Assembly (NCBI GenBank): GCA_947495555.1 | Contig: CANLZI010000001.1 | Coordinates: 1,216,861-1,280,860, forward strand | DNA length: 64,000 nt | Direction of reading: 5' to 3' | Origin: an uncultured Erythrobacter sp. | Lineage (GTDB): Bacteria > Pseudomonadota > Alphaproteobacteria > Sphingomonadales > Sphingomonadaceae | Shown here: positions 33,212-42,912 of the stretch, piece by piece | Numbering within the stretch: the first letter of the stretch is position 1 | How the letters are laid out: every line of letters starts with the position of its first letter | Made by a program: the position numbers and the translations under genes | Notes under the pieces: model-generated | Database searches by the model: none | What the model saw: the letters and a program-made list of their open reading frames with translations, nothing else | Told to the model about the DNA's origin: nothing

Positions 33212-33708
33212 GCTAGCTTATCTTCCATAAATGCTTTGAATGCGGCGCGCCATTCGGTCGGTTGACGGCGCGGACGCCCGTCGAGCGAGATAAAACCTAC
33301 GCGCAATGTCGCTTCACACAAAAGTTCTTGTTCAACGCCAGCATCACCGCCAGCAGCACCGGCAAAGTTGCGAAAGGCGCGTTGGTGCATCCGGCAACTG
33401 GCCGCGCCCAATTCGGTGCAGATCGTCTCGATCACCACATCATCATCCAACTTGGCCGGGCGCAGATATTTCAGATTGATTTCCGACACGGCATAGGCGC
33501 CACCATCCCCGCTTGCGCCTGCTTCGATCGCGGCGCGCTGATCAATCTGGAGCAATCGCAACAAGTCAGACCGAGCGCGTTCAAACCAGCGCAGATAATT
33601 GGCGTGATAGGTGATGCCGGACAGGTCAGTGTCCTCGTAGTAGACGCGCACCGCATACAAATGGCGTGGGCCGTCAAAACAACCGCCAGGAGGATTGGGC
33701 AAATTCAT
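33208..33708 (-). CDS. ybgC: Tol-Pal associated acyl-CoA thioesterase YbgC
   Basis: A 166-residue hot-dog fold thioesterase. The active-site segment VYYEDTDLSGITYHANYLRW has the catalytic aspartate and the HANYL turn. It hydrolyses short or medium acyl-CoA and is the usual first gene of tol-pal operons. An N-terminal extension of about 15 residues precedes the fold. Confidence 0.94.
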   Translation of the reverse strand: MNLPNPPGGCFDGPRHLYAVRVYYEDTDLSGITYHANYLRWFERARSDLLRLLQIDQRAAIEAGASGDGGAYAVSEINLKYLRPAKLDDDVVIETICTELGAASCRMHQRAFRNFAGAAGGDAGVEQELLCEATLRVGFISLDGRPRRQPTEWRAAFKAFMEDKLA

Positions 33709-33787
33709 CGTCTATGGGTTTAGCGCAGTGGCGAATCTGTGCAAAGCGCACAATGAAATACGCTGGTACATCAGCGACGAACCGAGT

Positions 33788-34165
33788 CTAACGCGCGATC
33801 ATCGGTCCCAAAAACTGTCCACCAAAGATATGAACGTGCAAATGCGGCACTTCTTGGCCGCCATGCGCGCCGATATTGGCCATCATGCGATAGCCCGGTT
33901 CCACCAGTCCCTTCATCCGCGCGACTTCGCCAACCGCCCGGACAAAACCGGCAATCTCCTCTGCCGAAGCCTTGGCCGAGAAATCATCCCAGCTGACATA
34001 TTGGCCCTTTGGAATCACCAGCGTGTGAATTTCTGCCTGCGGGTTGATATCCTCAAACGCATAAGACCACTCGTCCTCATAGACCTTAGTCGAGGGGATT
34101 TCTCCGCGCATAATCTTGGCGAAGATGTTGTTGTCATCATAGGGCAGCGTCGCATCTATCGGCAT
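33788..34165 (-). CDS. HIT family hydrolase
   Basis: A 125-residue histidine-triad protein with the HxHxH motif (PHLHVHIFGG) and FAKIMRGEIPSTKVYED at the start. HIT proteins cleave nucleotide phosphoramidates or dinucleoside polyphosphates. The ATG at 34165 shares its last base with the cupin stop (TAATG). A longer upstream frame inside the cupin gene is an artefact. Confidence 0.92.
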   Translation of the reverse strand: MPIDATLPYDDNNIFAKIMRGEIPSTKVYEDEWSYAFEDINPQAEIHTLVIPKGQYVSWDDFSAKASAEEIAGFVRAVGEVARMKGLVEPGYRMMANIGAHGGQEVPHLHVHIFGGQFLGPMIAR

Positions 34166-34500
34166 TATTTCTCTCCACCTTGTGGACCCCAGAAAATGAC
34201 CCACGTGTCGAAGTCCTCGCTGAAATCGACGAACCGATGGTCCATCCCAGCCGGAACAAACAGCACATCCCCTGCTGCAACAGACACGCGGTCCTCGCCG
34301 CGAAGGAAGTCGGATGTGCCGCGTCGGATTATATACAATTCGTCCTGAGCGTGCGGTTTTTGGATGTCCTTGCCCACCGGCCGGAACAACTCTGTGGTCA
34401 TGGAACCATGGGCGACACCCAGGTGAAACGGTACATCCGATTGTTCCAGTCCTGCCTCGAATTCGGCAAGGCGAGTCATCCAATGCGACCTGTCCATCAT
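34165..34500 (-). CDS. Cupin domain protein
   Basis: A 111-residue single cupin barrel. Motif 1 is HAQDELYIIRRGTSDFL and motif 2 is DVLFVPAGMDHRF, with the metal-binding histidines and glutamate in place. The function is unknown. It lies between hisE and the HIT gene with overlaps on both sides (ATGA, TAATG), so it follows histidine gene expression. Confidence 0.88.
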   Translation of the reverse strand: MMDRSHWMTRLAEFEAGLEQSDVPFHLGVAHGSMTTELFRPVGKDIQKPHAQDELYIIRRGTSDFLRGEDRVSVAAGDVLFVPAGMDHRFVDFSEDFDTWVIFWGPQGGEK

Positions 34501-34811
34501 CCCCCCCGCGAGGCTTTTTCGACCAGACCAGACACGCCTTCGCGGCGATCCAATTCCGACATCACCTGATCGAGGGAAACGCCCTTGGCTTGCAACAACA
34601 CCAGCAAATGAAACAACAGATCTGCGCTTTCCGCCGCCAGTTCATCTTTGCCCTGAGACAGAGCAGCAATCACCGTCTCGGTCGCTTCCTCGCCCAATTT
34701 CTTGGCGATGGTCTCCAGCCCCTTGGCATTGAGCTTGGCCACATAGCTTTTATCAGGCGCGGCAGTGGCCCGCTCGGCAATGATTTGTTCAAGGCGCTTT
34801 AGTGTGTCCAT
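34497..34811 (-). CDS. hisE: Phosphoribosyl-ATP diphosphatase HisE
   Basis: A 104-residue MazG-like helix bundle with KLGEEATETVIAAL and the ESADLLFHLLVLL metal-binding helix. It makes phosphoribosyl-AMP in step two of histidine synthesis. ATG at 34811 is preferred; TTG at 34829 adds six residues. Genes for hisG, hisI and hisD are not in this window. Confidence 0.94.
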   Translation of the reverse strand: MDTLKRLEQIIAERATAAPDKSYVAKLNAKGLETIAKKLGEEATETVIAALSQGKDELAAESADLLFHLLVLLQAKGVSLDQVMSELDRREGVSGLVEKASRGG

Positions 34812-34859
34812 CGGGCTTTTCTCGTCCAAAGCCAGCTGGCTGGCAAATGTTCTTTTTGG

Positions 34860-35642
34860 TCAAATCGATCGCGCAGGCAATCCGGCGGCGCGCAAGGCCG
34901 TGTGGGCATCGGCAATGGAATGCTCGCCAAAGTGGAAGATTGATGCCGCCAAAACCGCGCTGGCATGGCCCCGCGTCACGCCTTCGACCAGATGATCCAG
35001 CGTCCCCACGCCGCCACTAGCGATCACCGGGATAGTAACGCTGTCAGCAATCGCGCGGATCAAATCCAGATCATATCCGGCCTTGGTTCCATCACCGTCC
35101 ATGCTGGTGACAAGCAATTCGCCTGCGCCCATCTCGGCCAGCAATCTCGCATGTTCCAACGCATCAATACCCGTGGGTTTTCGCCCGCCATGGGTGAAGA
35201 TTTCCCACTTCGGACCCGCTTCGCCCGTGGTTCCAACAACCCGGCGCGCATCCACGCTGGCGACAATGCATTGGCTACCAAACTTCTCGGCGATTTCGCG
35301 CACAACTTCGGGCCGTTTCACCGCTGCAGAATTGATTGCAACCTTGTCAGCCCCGGCCAGCAGCAAAGCGCGCGCGTCCTCTACCGAGGCAACGCCGCCG
35401 CCCACCGTCACCGGCATAAAGCACACTTCTGCCGTACGTTTGACGATATCGAGTAAAGTCCCACGCCCTTCATGCGTGGCCGAAATATCCAGAAAACACA
35501 GCTCATCCGCGCCCGCCGCATCATAGGCCCGCGCTTGCTCCACCGGATCGCCAGCATCCTTCAGATCGACAAAATTCACGCCTTTGACCACGCGGCCATC
35601 AGCCACATCAAGACAAGGGATCACGCGAATGCACACGGTCAT
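34860..35642 (-). CDS. hisF: Imidazole glycerol phosphate synthase subunit HisF
   Basis: A 260-residue TIM barrel with the catalytic aspartates in [16 protein letters not shown] and [17 protein letters not shown]. It uses ammonia from HisH to form imidazole glycerol phosphate and AICAR. Its start overlaps the stop of a 129-residue unknown protein by one base. Confidence 0.97.
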   Translation of the reverse strand: MTVCIRVIPCLDVADGRVVKGVNFVDLKDAGDPVEQARAYDAAGADELCFLDISATHEGRGTLLDIVKRTAEVCFMPVTVGGGVASVEDARALLLAGADKVAINSAAVKRPEVVREIAEKFGSQCIVASVDARRVVGTTGEAGPKWEIFTHGGRKPTGIDALEHARLLAEMGAGELLVTSMDGDGTKAGYDLDLIRAIADSVTIPVIASGGVGTLDHLVEGVTRGHASAVLAASIFHFGEHSIADAHTALRAAGLPARSI

Positions 35643-36031
35643 CAGTCGGGTTCCACCGTCGCAGTGATGCTCATTGAGCCCACTTCAATTCGCAGCTTGT
35701 CGCCAATTTCGAACTTGGGGATGGCATCGCTGCTCATACCCTTCCAACGAAACTCAATCGCACTGCCTTCAAGCTCAAACTCGGACACCTGATCGGCATC
35801 GCGATAGAGTCGCAGCTTTCCATCATGATCGCTGGAAAGGTCGCGCAGCCGCAGGCTGAAACGTTCTTGTCCATCGCTCCACCGGCTTTGCTTCAACTTG
35901 CCAAAGAAGCGCTTTGAATTCGGCGCAGCATCGCGAAATCTCGCCTCGACATCATGCGTTTTGAGGACCCCTTCGCCAACCACAACCATGCTCGGGCTTT
36001 CAGCGATTTTCTTCTTTAGCCAACCAAACAT
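35642..36031 (-). CDS. Hypothetical protein between hisA and hisF
   Basis: A 129-residue protein starting [21 protein letters not shown]; no family was recognised. It is polar, with a beta-rich second half. The ATG lies four bases before the hisA stop on the minus strand and its stop overlaps hisF, so it is made with the two enzymes. Whether it takes part in histidine synthesis is not known. Confidence 0.75.
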   Translation of the reverse strand: MFGWLKKKIAESPSMVVVGEGVLKTHDVEARFRDAAPNSKRFFGKLKQSRWSDGQERFSLRLRDLSSDHDGKLRLYRDADQVSEFELEGSAIEFRWKGMSSDAIPKFEIGDKLRIEVGSMSITATVEPD

Positions 36032-36035
36032 GCTC

Positions 36036-36773
36036 TTACTCCCTCGCACCCATCGCAATAGCGGCGGCCAGATCCAGCCGCCCTTCATACAGAGCGCGGC
36101 CCGTAATGACGCCCTCGATCCCTTCATGCGCGTTGACTGACAGGATGTGGATGTCATCCAATCCCTTCACGCCCCCGCTGGCAATCACAGGAATATCCAC
36201 TCTGCGTGCCAGATCCAGCGTTGCATCGATATTGACGCCTTTCAGCAATCCGTCGCGGCCAATATCGGTGAACAGCAGGCTGGCAACGCCCGCATCTTCG
36301 AAGCGGCGGGCCAAGTCCACAACCGGAACATCGGACACATCGGCCCAACCCTCGGTTGCAACCATCCCGTCCTTGGCGTCCACCGCCACCACGATACCGC
36401 CTTCCCATTCGCGTGCCATCTCTTTGACGAAATCGGGGTTCTTCAGCGCGGCGGAGCCCATTACCACTCGAGCCACGCCCAGATTGAACCAACCTTCAAC
36501 CGCTGCCGCATCGCGGATCCCGCCGCCCAATTGCACATAGCCAGGAAAGGCGTCGATGATCGCCTCTACCGCAGCGCGATTTTCGGTGCGGCCGGCAAAG
36601 CTGCCGTCCAGATCCACCACATGCAGATGCAGCGCACCTGCATCAGCAAAGATCATCGCTTGGGCGGCCGGATTGTCACCATAGACGGTGGCCCGGTCCA
36701 TATCGCCCTCTGCCAGACGGACGACTTCGCCACCCTTCAGATCAATCGCTGGAAAAACAATCACGGCTTCCAC
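36036..36773 (-). CDS. hisA: ProFAR isomerase HisA
   Basis: A 245-residue half-barrel-repeat TIM protein: [16 protein letters not shown] at the start (catalytic D) and LLFTDIGRDGLLKG in the second half. It opens the ribose of ProFAR. The start is GTG, at 36773 or 36764. It overlaps hisH by 13 bases. Confidence 0.97.
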   Translation of the reverse strand: MEAVIVFPAIDLKGGEVVRLAEGDMDRATVYGDNPAAQAMIFADAGALHLHVVDLDGSFAGRTENRAAVEAIIDAFPGYVQLGGGIRDAAAVEGWFNLGVARVVMGSAALKNPDFVKEMAREWEGGIVVAVDAKDGMVATEGWADVSDVPVVDLARRFEDAGVASLLFTDIGRDGLLKGVNIDATLDLARRVDIPVIASGGVKGLDDIHILSVNAHEGIEGVITGRALYEGRLDLAAAIAMGARE

Positions 36774-37387
36774 TCCAGAAATCGAGAGAGCATCTCCAGC
36801 CCATAGGACTGGCTCTTCTCAGGATGAAATTGCACCCCTACCACAGTTTCGCTGGCAACTGCCGCAACCAGGCCTTGTCCGTGATCGGTCATCGCGCAAA
36901 TATGCTGCGGTTCATGCGCGGCAAAATGATAGGAGTGGAGGAAATAGGCCTCGCCTGCTTCGATCAAGGGATGGGTGCCGACATGCGGCAACAAAGCCAC
37001 GTCATTCCAGCCCATATGCGGCACTTTGATGGACGGATCTTGGCTCTCGATCAGCCGAACATCGCCGCCGATCCAGCCCAATCCCAATGTCTCGCCATGC
37101 TCCAATCCGCGATCGGCCAGCAATTGCATGCCCACGCAAATGCCCAGGAACGGCACCGCCTCGACCCGCACGCGCTGCTCCAACGCATCGACCATACCGA
37201 TCAAGCCGCGCAATCCTTCAGCGCATGATTTGTATGAGCCAACCCCGGGCAGCACGATCCGGTCTGCTGTGCGCACGATTTCAGGATCTTGTGTGACCGT
37301 AACATTGGCCCCGACGGCTTTCAGCGCATTGTGAACCGAGTGCAAATTGCCTGCGCCATAATCGATCAGCGCAACTCTGCTACCCAC
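36761..37387 (-). CDS. hisH: Imidazole glycerol phosphate synthase glutaminase HisH
   Basis: A 208-residue class I glutamine amidotransferase with the nucleophile in [12 protein letters not shown] and the HPEKSQ late motif. It gives ammonia to HisF. GTG at 37387 is chosen just before the conserved [15 protein letters not shown]; it overlaps the hisB end by eight bases. The longer frame inside hisB is an artefact. Confidence 0.95.
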   Translation of the reverse strand: MGSRVALIDYGAGNLHSVHNALKAVGANVTVTQDPEIVRTADRIVLPGVGSYKSCAEGLRGLIGMVDALEQRVRVEAVPFLGICVGMQLLADRGLEHGETLGLGWIGGDVRLIESQDPSIKVPHMGWNDVALLPHVGTHPLIEAGEAYFLHSYHFAAHEPQHICAMTDHGQGLVAAVASETVVGVQFHPEKSQSYGLEMLSRFLEWKP

Positions 37388-37973
37388 CCAGCTGCCCCTT
37401 GGTGCTGGGAATAGCGCCGCCTTTGCGCGGATCGCTTTCCACCGCAATACGCATGGCGCGGGCGAAGCCTTTGTAAATGCTTTCGCAAATGTGGTGATTA
37501 TTGGTGCCATACAGCAGTTCGATATGCAGCGTGATACCGGCAGTTTGAGCAACAGAATGGAACCAATGCTCGATCAGTTCGGTGTCCCATTCACCCAGTT
37601 TTTCTTGCGTGAAACCAGCCTTCCACACCAGATACGGCCGACCGGAAATATCCAGCGCCACGCGCGCCAAAGTCTCATCCATCGGAGAATAGGCAGCGCC
37701 ATAACGGCCAATCCCGGCCTTATCGCCCAAGGCCTGCGCTAGCGCCTGGCCCAGCGCCAAGGCGCTGTCTTCAGTGGTGTGATGCTGATCAACATGCAGA
37801 TCGCCATCCACCTTCATTGTCACATCAATCAGAGAATGCTTGGAAAATTGTTCGACCATGTGGTCAAGGAAGCCGATCCCTGTGGAAATGTCATAGGTGC
37901 CATTTCCGTCGAGGTTTACGACAACCTCAATCGCGGTTTCGGCGGTTTTTCTCTCGATACGGGCGTTTCGCAT
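37380..37973 (-). CDS. hisB: Imidazoleglycerol-phosphate dehydratase HisB
   Basis: A 197-residue dehydratase with the two metal-binding motifs [13 protein letters not shown] and [17 protein letters not shown] VDQHHTTED, and later [10 protein letters not shown]. It is the single-function form, without the phosphatase domain of enteric HisB. It leads the minus-strand histidine unit; the gap to sspB holds the divergent promoters. Confidence 0.97.
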   Translation of the reverse strand: MRNARIERKTAETAIEVVVNLDGNGTYDISTGIGFLDHMVEQFSKHSLIDVTMKVDGDLHVDQHHTTEDSALALGQALAQALGDKAGIGRYGAAYSPMDETLARVALDISGRPYLVWKAGFTQEKLGEWDTELIEHWFHSVAQTAGITLHIELLYGTNNHHICESIYKGFARAMRIAVESDPRKGGAIPSTKGQLGG

Positions 37974-38092
37974 AGGGGGGCTATAGTTTCCCTGTCGCCA
38001 TGCGCAAGCATTGGTGCATCGCAGCAAATTGCGGGATGAAGACGCGATAACCGCTTGACCCACGCCAATGGGATCGCCACCTAGCACATGCA

Positions 38093-38596
38093 ATGAGTGA
38101 TGATACGCCAGACAGCCTGATCCCCTATGACGAAATCGTGCAAGAAGCCTTGCGCGCTGTGGTGGCGCGGGTGCTGGGCGAGATTGTCCAAAGCGGCAGC
38201 GAGCTGCCCGGCAACCACCACTTTTACATCACCTTCAAAACAGGCGCGCCCGGCGTGTCCATCCCGCCCCATCTGCGCGAGCGTTTCCCCGACGAAATGA
38301 CCATCGTTTTGCAGAACAAATTCTGGGATTTGGAAGTGCGCGATGACGGGTTTTCGGTGGGGCTCAGCTTCAACCAGATCCCCTCCTCTCTCTCCATTCC
38401 CTTTGCGGCGATCACCGCATTTGTGGATCCGGCGGTGGACTTCGGTCTGCAGTTTCAAGCCACCGTGGCCGATATGGCGCCCGAAACGCATGATGATGCG
38501 CAAAATGATTCTCCGGAACAGCCAGACAATGCAGGCGTTGAAGGAGCAGAAGACGGCTCGAACGTCGTCACGGTCGATTTCGGCCGCAAGGATTAA
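38093..38596 (+). CDS. sspB: SspB family ClpXP adaptor protein
   Basis: A 167-residue protein with the SspB-type barrel ([21 protein letters not shown], then [20 protein letters not shown]) and an acidic, disordered tail ending TVDFGRKD, which fits the ClpX-tethering peptide. SspB brings ssrA-tagged proteins to ClpXP. It is divergent from hisB. Confidence 0.93.
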   Translation: MSDDTPDSLIPYDEIVQEALRAVVARVLGEIVQSGSELPGNHHFYITFKTGAPGVSIPPHLRERFPDEMTIVLQNKFWDLEVRDDGFSVGLSFNQIPSSLSIPFAAITAFVDPAVDFGLQFQATVADMAPETHDDAQNDSPEQPDNAGVEGAEDGSNVVTVDFGRKD

Positions 38597-38641
38597 AACA
38601 AGCTCGTCCGATATCTTGGGGGCGAGACCCTGGAGATCACA

Positions 38642-39040
38642 TTGCCTTTGAACGACGCTGACACCGATAGCGCAATCGAGACCGAGTCCGAGCGTATGCC
38701 CGGCCCCAGCACCAATCCTGCCACCAATCTGTTGATCGCTGATCTGGTAGTGCGAGGCGTCACCCGCATGACACGCCAGACCTTGCATAAAAGCGTGCTA
38801 AGAACCGGCTATAGCCGCGAAAAAGCCCGCAAATTGGCCAATGACCACACGATCTTGTCTACGCTGGCTCTGTATGGATTGTCCAAACTGGCCACGCGAT
38901 CGGTGCCTGGTGCGATGCTGGTTGGCGGCGGATTGCTGGCCAAAACGCTGTATGATCGCGGCAAGTCGCGCCGGGTCGACAATTCCGGAGACGCGCCAGA
39001 GATTTTGCCAGCCGATCCTACCGCTACCGAGGAAAAATAG
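38642..39040 (+). CDS. Hypothetical protein, possible membrane-associated
   Basis: A 132-residue protein starting at TTG with GGAG eight bases upstream. It has a basic middle (MTRQTLHKSVLRTGYSREKA) and a weakly hydrophobic stretch (PGAMLVGGGLLAKTLYD). Similar short proteins accompany sspB in sphingomonads as far as I can recall, but the function is unknown. Confidence 0.65.
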   Translation: MPLNDADTDSAIETESERMPGPSTNPATNLLIADLVVRGVTRMTRQTLHKSVLRTGYSREKARKLANDHTILSTLALYGLSKLATRSVPGAMLVGGGLLAKTLYDRGKSRRVDNSGDAPEILPADPTATEEK

Positions 39041-39096
39041 GCAGAGTTCGGTCCTGCACCCTTGATTATCGCCCCCGCTTTGCGCCAACAGCGTGC

Positions 39097-39732
39097 ATGG
39101 CCGATCAAGACCAACTGCACAGACGCGGACTAATGTTCATCCTGTCGTCCCCTTCTGGGGCCGGCAAGACCACCATCTCGCGCAAAATTCTCGACGCTGA
39201 CAATGAGATAAAGCTGTCCGTATCTGTCACCACCCGGCCCAAGCGGCCGGGCGAAGAGGACGGCGTTCACTATTATTTCGTCGATGATGCGAAGTTCGAC
39301 CAAATGATCGAAGATGATGATTTCTACGAATGGGCTCCGGTCTTCGGGCATCGTTACGGGACGCCCAAGGGGATCATCCGTAATGCGCTGAAAGATGGTC
39401 AGGATTTCATGTTCGATATCGATTGGCAGGGCACGCAGCAGCTCTATCAAAAGGATCAGCAGGACGTGGTCAGCGTGTTTATCCTACCGCCCAGTATCGA
39501 TGAATTGCGTCGCAGATTGATTTCGCGCGCGCAAGACGAAGAAGATGTGATCGACAGCCGGATGGAGCGCGCCAAAGGCGAGATCAGCCACTGGGCAGAA
39601 TATGATTATGTCGTGGTCAATGACGATTTGGACGCATGCTTCGCCAAGGTACGCGAAATCCTGCACGCCGAGCGCATGCGACGGACCCGTCAAACCGGTC
39701 TGATACCGTTTGTGCGCGAGTTGACGGAATAG
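39097..39732 (+). CDS. gmk: Guanylate kinase
   Basis: A 211-residue kinase with the P-loop SSPSGAGKTTI, the GMP site TTRPKRPGEEDGVHYYFVD and the lid region. It turns GMP into GDP using ATP. About ten residues before the P-loop strand are extra; an internal ATG (MFILSSP) is a less likely start. Confidence 0.97.
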   Translation: MADQDQLHRRGLMFILSSPSGAGKTTISRKILDADNEIKLSVSVTTRPKRPGEEDGVHYYFVDDAKFDQMIEDDDFYEWAPVFGHRYGTPKGIIRNALKDGQDFMFDIDWQGTQQLYQKDQQDVVSVFILPPSIDELRRRLISRAQDEEDVIDSRMERAKGEISHWAEYDYVVVNDDLDACFAKVREILHAERMRRTRQTGLIPFVRELTE

Positions 39733-39774
39733 CTCCTTAGCACCTCGCCCCGCTTGTGCGGCTAACCCCAGCGC

Positions 39775-40662
39775 CTACATTTCCAATTTACAACCGCGTG
39801 CCTTCAATATGGGGCGAAGCTCGCGATAGGCGGCGGGCGTATCCATCAAGGGGATATAAGGGTGCAGATGGTGGACGATGTGATATTGCATTCCCATCGA
39901 CAGCACATTGCCAACTTTGGACCGCCAGTTTCTGGTGTTACGATAGCGGCCCGTCCCCATTCCCGGACTGTGCGGAGCCCAGCTGAGAAAGAACACCAGA
40001 TAGGTCATGGCGATCTGCATCGGCAGCCACCACAGCAAGAAAGCCTCCAAAGCAAAGCCGCTCCATGCCAATCCGATCAAGATAGCCACGTGCGCCAGCT
40101 TATAGATTATGCTTAGTAAAATCAGATCGGGACGCCCTGCCCGCGCCAGCGAAGCCATATAATCAGCCGACCGTTTGGCATCTGGTTGTCGCTGACGAAT
40201 GCTGGCCCAAACAGCTTGCCATGGGCCATCTGCATGGCTGGTTATATCCACGTCCAATGCAGGATCATTAGTGTGTCGATGATGGTCCAGATGCGAAATC
40301 CGATACACTTCGAATGGGGTGCCAACCATCCAGGTCGTCGCGTGACCCAGCAGCTCGTTCAGCCAATGCAATCGCGTTCCTGGCCTGCCGATAATGTAAT
40401 GCTGTGCATCATGGGTGGGCAGATAAACCAGGCTGAGGCTTACAGTCGACAACACGAATCCCAGCCACAGCGGAATAATGTCCAATAGCACTAGCGGCCA
40501 CAGAGACAGCCAGAAGGCCAGATTGCCAAACGCCCAAGCAACGATTTCCCACGGCACTCTGCGCGAATATTTGCGCGCAATGTTCAATTCCAACCGGCGC
40601 AATTCCGCATCGCTTAGCTGGCTAAGGTCATCGGGGACCGACGGTGCAATCGCGCGGGTCAT
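39775..40662 (-). CDS. Membrane fatty acid desaturase family protein
   Basis: A 295-residue membrane di-iron enzyme with three histidine boxes: HDAQH (84-88), HLDHHRH (124-130) and YHIVHHLHP near residue 258. Four hydrophobic segments fit the family. It could desaturate acyl chains or modify a carotenoid; the boxes alone do not decide. Its ATG overlaps the stop of a small membrane protein upstream (ATGA). Confidence 0.87.
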   Translation of the reverse strand: MTRAIAPSVPDDLSQLSDAELRRLELNIARKYSRRVPWEIVAWAFGNLAFWLSLWPLVLLDIIPLWLGFVLSTVSLSLVYLPTHDAQHYIIGRPGTRLHWLNELLGHATTWMVGTPFEVYRISHLDHHRHTNDPALDVDITSHADGPWQAVWASIRQRQPDAKRSADYMASLARAGRPDLILLSIIYKLAHVAILIGLAWSGFALEAFLLWWLPMQIAMTYLVFFLSWAPHSPGMGTGRYRNTRNWRSKVGNVLSMGMQYHIVHHLHPYIPLMDTPAAYRELRPILKARGCKLEM

Positions 40663-40853
40663 AGCCAACGCCCCGTTATCGTCGCGATCAGGCCCCAAAG
40701 TCCGGCTATCACAAAGCCGAAGTGTAAAGGAGACAAACCCAAGGGCGCTGTCATACCCAGCGCGACCAGAGCAGAAGCGATCACCGGGGCCAGGAAGCCT
40801 ATGCCGAAGATCAACGGCAACAACTTCATTAGTGCTTTCAGACCTAATTCCAT
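40659..40853 (-). CDS. Small membrane protein coupled to desaturase
   Basis: A 64-residue protein with two predicted helices (LLPLIFGIGFLAPVIASALV and FGFVIAGLWGLIATIT). Its stop overlaps the desaturase start, so the two are translated together and may interact. No family name was recognised. Confidence 0.7.
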   Translation of the reverse strand: MELGLKALMKLLPLIFGIGFLAPVIASALVALGMTAPLGLSPLHFGFVIAGLWGLIATITGRWL

Positions 40854-40875
40854 GCTGTCTCCTATAGAGTGATGA

Positions 40876-41685
40876 TCAGCCTTTGCCCGACGGATCGTTG
40901 AACAGATTGGGCAGCAGTGCGTTCACAATGCCGCCATCAACGGTCAGCGTTTCGCCCACCACATAATCGCCGGCGCGGCTGCAAAGATAAATCGCCGCAG
41001 CGGCCATATCTTCGGCCGTGCCAATCCGTTTGGCAGGGATATTGGCAGCGGAATCATCGGGGGCGTGCTTGGCCGCCTGGTTCATCTCGCTGACAAAGGC
41101 ACCTGGTGCAATTGTAGTGACCACGATGTGATCCTTGATCAGCCGCGCAGCCATGCGCCGCGTCAATTGGATAACGCCCGCTTTGGACGCTTGATAGGCA
41201 TAGGTTTCCCATGGATTGATCCGCTGCCCGTCAATCGACGAGACATGGATCACCTTGGCCGGACGAGCCTCGGTAGCAGCAGCGGTCAGCAATCCGTGCA
41301 GTTTTTGGGTGAGGAAGAACGGCGTTTTGACGTTCAGGTCCATTGTCCGATGCCAGCCCGCCTCGCTGAATTCCAGATAGTCCTGTCCCCATGCAGCGCC
41401 GGCATTGTTGATCAAAATATCCAATTTGTCTTCGCGCTTGGCCAGTTCATCGGCGACATGCTGCATGCCGTCCATCTGGCTGAGGTCGGCTTGAATACCG
41501 ATCACTTTGTCTTCGCCAAATTCGGCGATGGTCGCATCCATCTGCTCGATCTTGCGCGCCGAGATATAGACCCGAGCGCACCCCGCCGCGAGCAGGCCTT
41601 CGACAAACATCTTGCCGATCCCACGCGAACCACCAGTGACCAAAGCGATACGGCCATCAAGGCCAAAAAGTGAATTCAGATCCAT
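40876..41685 (-). CDS. SDR family oxidoreductase
   Basis: A 269-residue classical SDR: TGGSRGIG (about 17-24), NNAG, and the catalytic HVSSIDG and YQASK. An SARK turn after the second strand (YISARK) suggests NADP(H). It is the last gene after two acyl-CoA dehydrogenases on the same strand, 12 bases beyond one, so it may act on the beta-hydroxyacyl product of that pathway. Confidence 0.92.
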   Translation of the reverse strand: MDLNSLFGLDGRIALVTGGSRGIGKMFVEGLLAAGCARVYISARKIEQMDATIAEFGEDKVIGIQADLSQMDGMQHVADELAKREDKLDILINNAGAAWGQDYLEFSEAGWHRTMDLNVKTPFFLTQKLHGLLTAAATEARPAKVIHVSSIDGQRINPWETYAYQASKAGVIQLTRRMAARLIKDHIVVTTIAPGAFVSEMNQAAKHAPDDSAANIPAKRIGTAEDMAAAAIYLCSRAGDYVVGETLTVDGGIVNALLPNLFNDPSGKG

Positions 41686-41697
41686 CGTGATTTCCTC

Positions 41698-42837
41698 TTA
41701 GTACCCGCTCAATTCGGCCACGCGGTTGGTATGGTAATAGGCATCGCCCATAAACTCCTGCAGCGCCCGATCGCGCTTCATGAACAGTCCGATGTCATAT
41801 TCATCGGTCATGCCAATGCCGCCATGCATTTGCACGCCTTCGCGCACCGCCAGCCCGGCTGTTTTGGCGACTTTCGCTTTCGCAACCGAGCTCATAAGGT
41901 CCGCTTTCTCGCTACCACCGTCAAGCAATTGCTGGGCTTTGATCACCGCAGCGCGGGCAATCTCAACTTCGGAATACAGATGCGCAGCACGGTGCTGCAA
42001 AGCCTGAAATTCACCGATCAGCTTACCAAATTGCTTGCGCTGTTTGAGATAATCTACCGTCATGTCCATCGCGCCGCGGGCAACACCCACACCCTCTGCA
42101 GCAGAGCCAACCCGTCCTGCCATCAGCATCGTGTTGAGGATAGCGCGGCCACCATCAACCTCGCCAATGACGGCATCTCCATCCAATTCAACCCCGTCAA
42201 AGGTGATGTGCGAGGCCATTGAGCTATCGACCAAACGAACCGGGTCCTGCGTCATATTCGCGGCATCCTTGGGCACCGCAAACAAGGTAATGCCATCTTC
42301 ATCGGCATCCGAGCCTGAAGTGCGCGCGGACACGACGATCATATCGGCTGCCACAGCTTGGACTACAAAGTCTTTTTTGCCCGACAGCTTGAAGCCATTG
42401 CCCGAGCGTTCTGCCTTGGTGGCGACCCGTTCGGGGCGATGCTTGGCCCCTTCATCGATGGCGACCGCAAACACGCTCTCGCCCGAGATCAAGCCCGGCA
42501 GATAGCGTCCGCGCAGATTGTCATCCGCACCAGCCAAAGCCGTTGCTGTGATAATAGAGCTGGTCAGAAAGGGCGACGGCGTCAGATTGCGGCCGATCTC
42601 TTCCAGCACGATGCCGGCTTCGACATGGCCCATGCCCAAACCGCCGTCTTCTTCGGCCACCAGCATGCCGGTAAAGCCCATTTCTGCAAATTGGCTCCAC
42701 AACGCATGGCCAAATCCATCGGGGCAATCGCGGTCGCGGAAATGGCGCAATTGTTTCGCAATGGCGCCTTCATCGGCCATGAATTGCGCGGCTGTGTCCG
42801 CGAGCATCGCCTGATCTTCATCGTGATATAGGGGCAT
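41698..42837 (-). CDS. Acyl-CoA dehydrogenase, probable beta-type partner
   Basis: A 379-residue ACAD with the usual N-terminal helical, middle beta and C-terminal helical domains (QMHGGIGMTDEYDIGLFMKRD in the last). The late catalytic segment reads QEFMGDAYY, so the glutamate of the common YEGTSE loop is absent. Adjacent ACAD pairs, such as those of actinobacterial sterol degradation, form mixed tetramers in which only one subunit is catalytic. This protein would be the non-catalytic partner of the gene at 42913; that is inference. Confidence 0.88.
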   Translation of the reverse strand: MPLYHDEDQAMLADTAAQFMADEGAIAKQLRHFRDRDCPDGFGHALWSQFAEMGFTGMLVAEEDGGLGMGHVEAGIVLEEIGRNLTPSPFLTSSIITATALAGADDNLRGRYLPGLISGESVFAVAIDEGAKHRPERVATKAERSGNGFKLSGKKDFVVQAVAADMIVVSARTSGSDADEDGITLFAVPKDAANMTQDPVRLVDSSMASHITFDGVELDGDAVIGEVDGGRAILNTMLMAGRVGSAAEGVGVARGAMDMTVDYLKQRKQFGKLIGEFQALQHRAAHLYSEVEIARAAVIKAQQLLDGGSEKADLMSSVAKAKVAKTAGLAVREGVQMHGGIGMTDEYDIGLFMKRDRALQEFMGDAYYHTNRVAELSGY

Positions 42838-42912
42838 GGATATTCATCCCATTCTTGAAATTTTTGACTGCGCCCGTGGGCGCGTGAAACGGAGCAAGGA
42901 AGCCGCCGCGCG

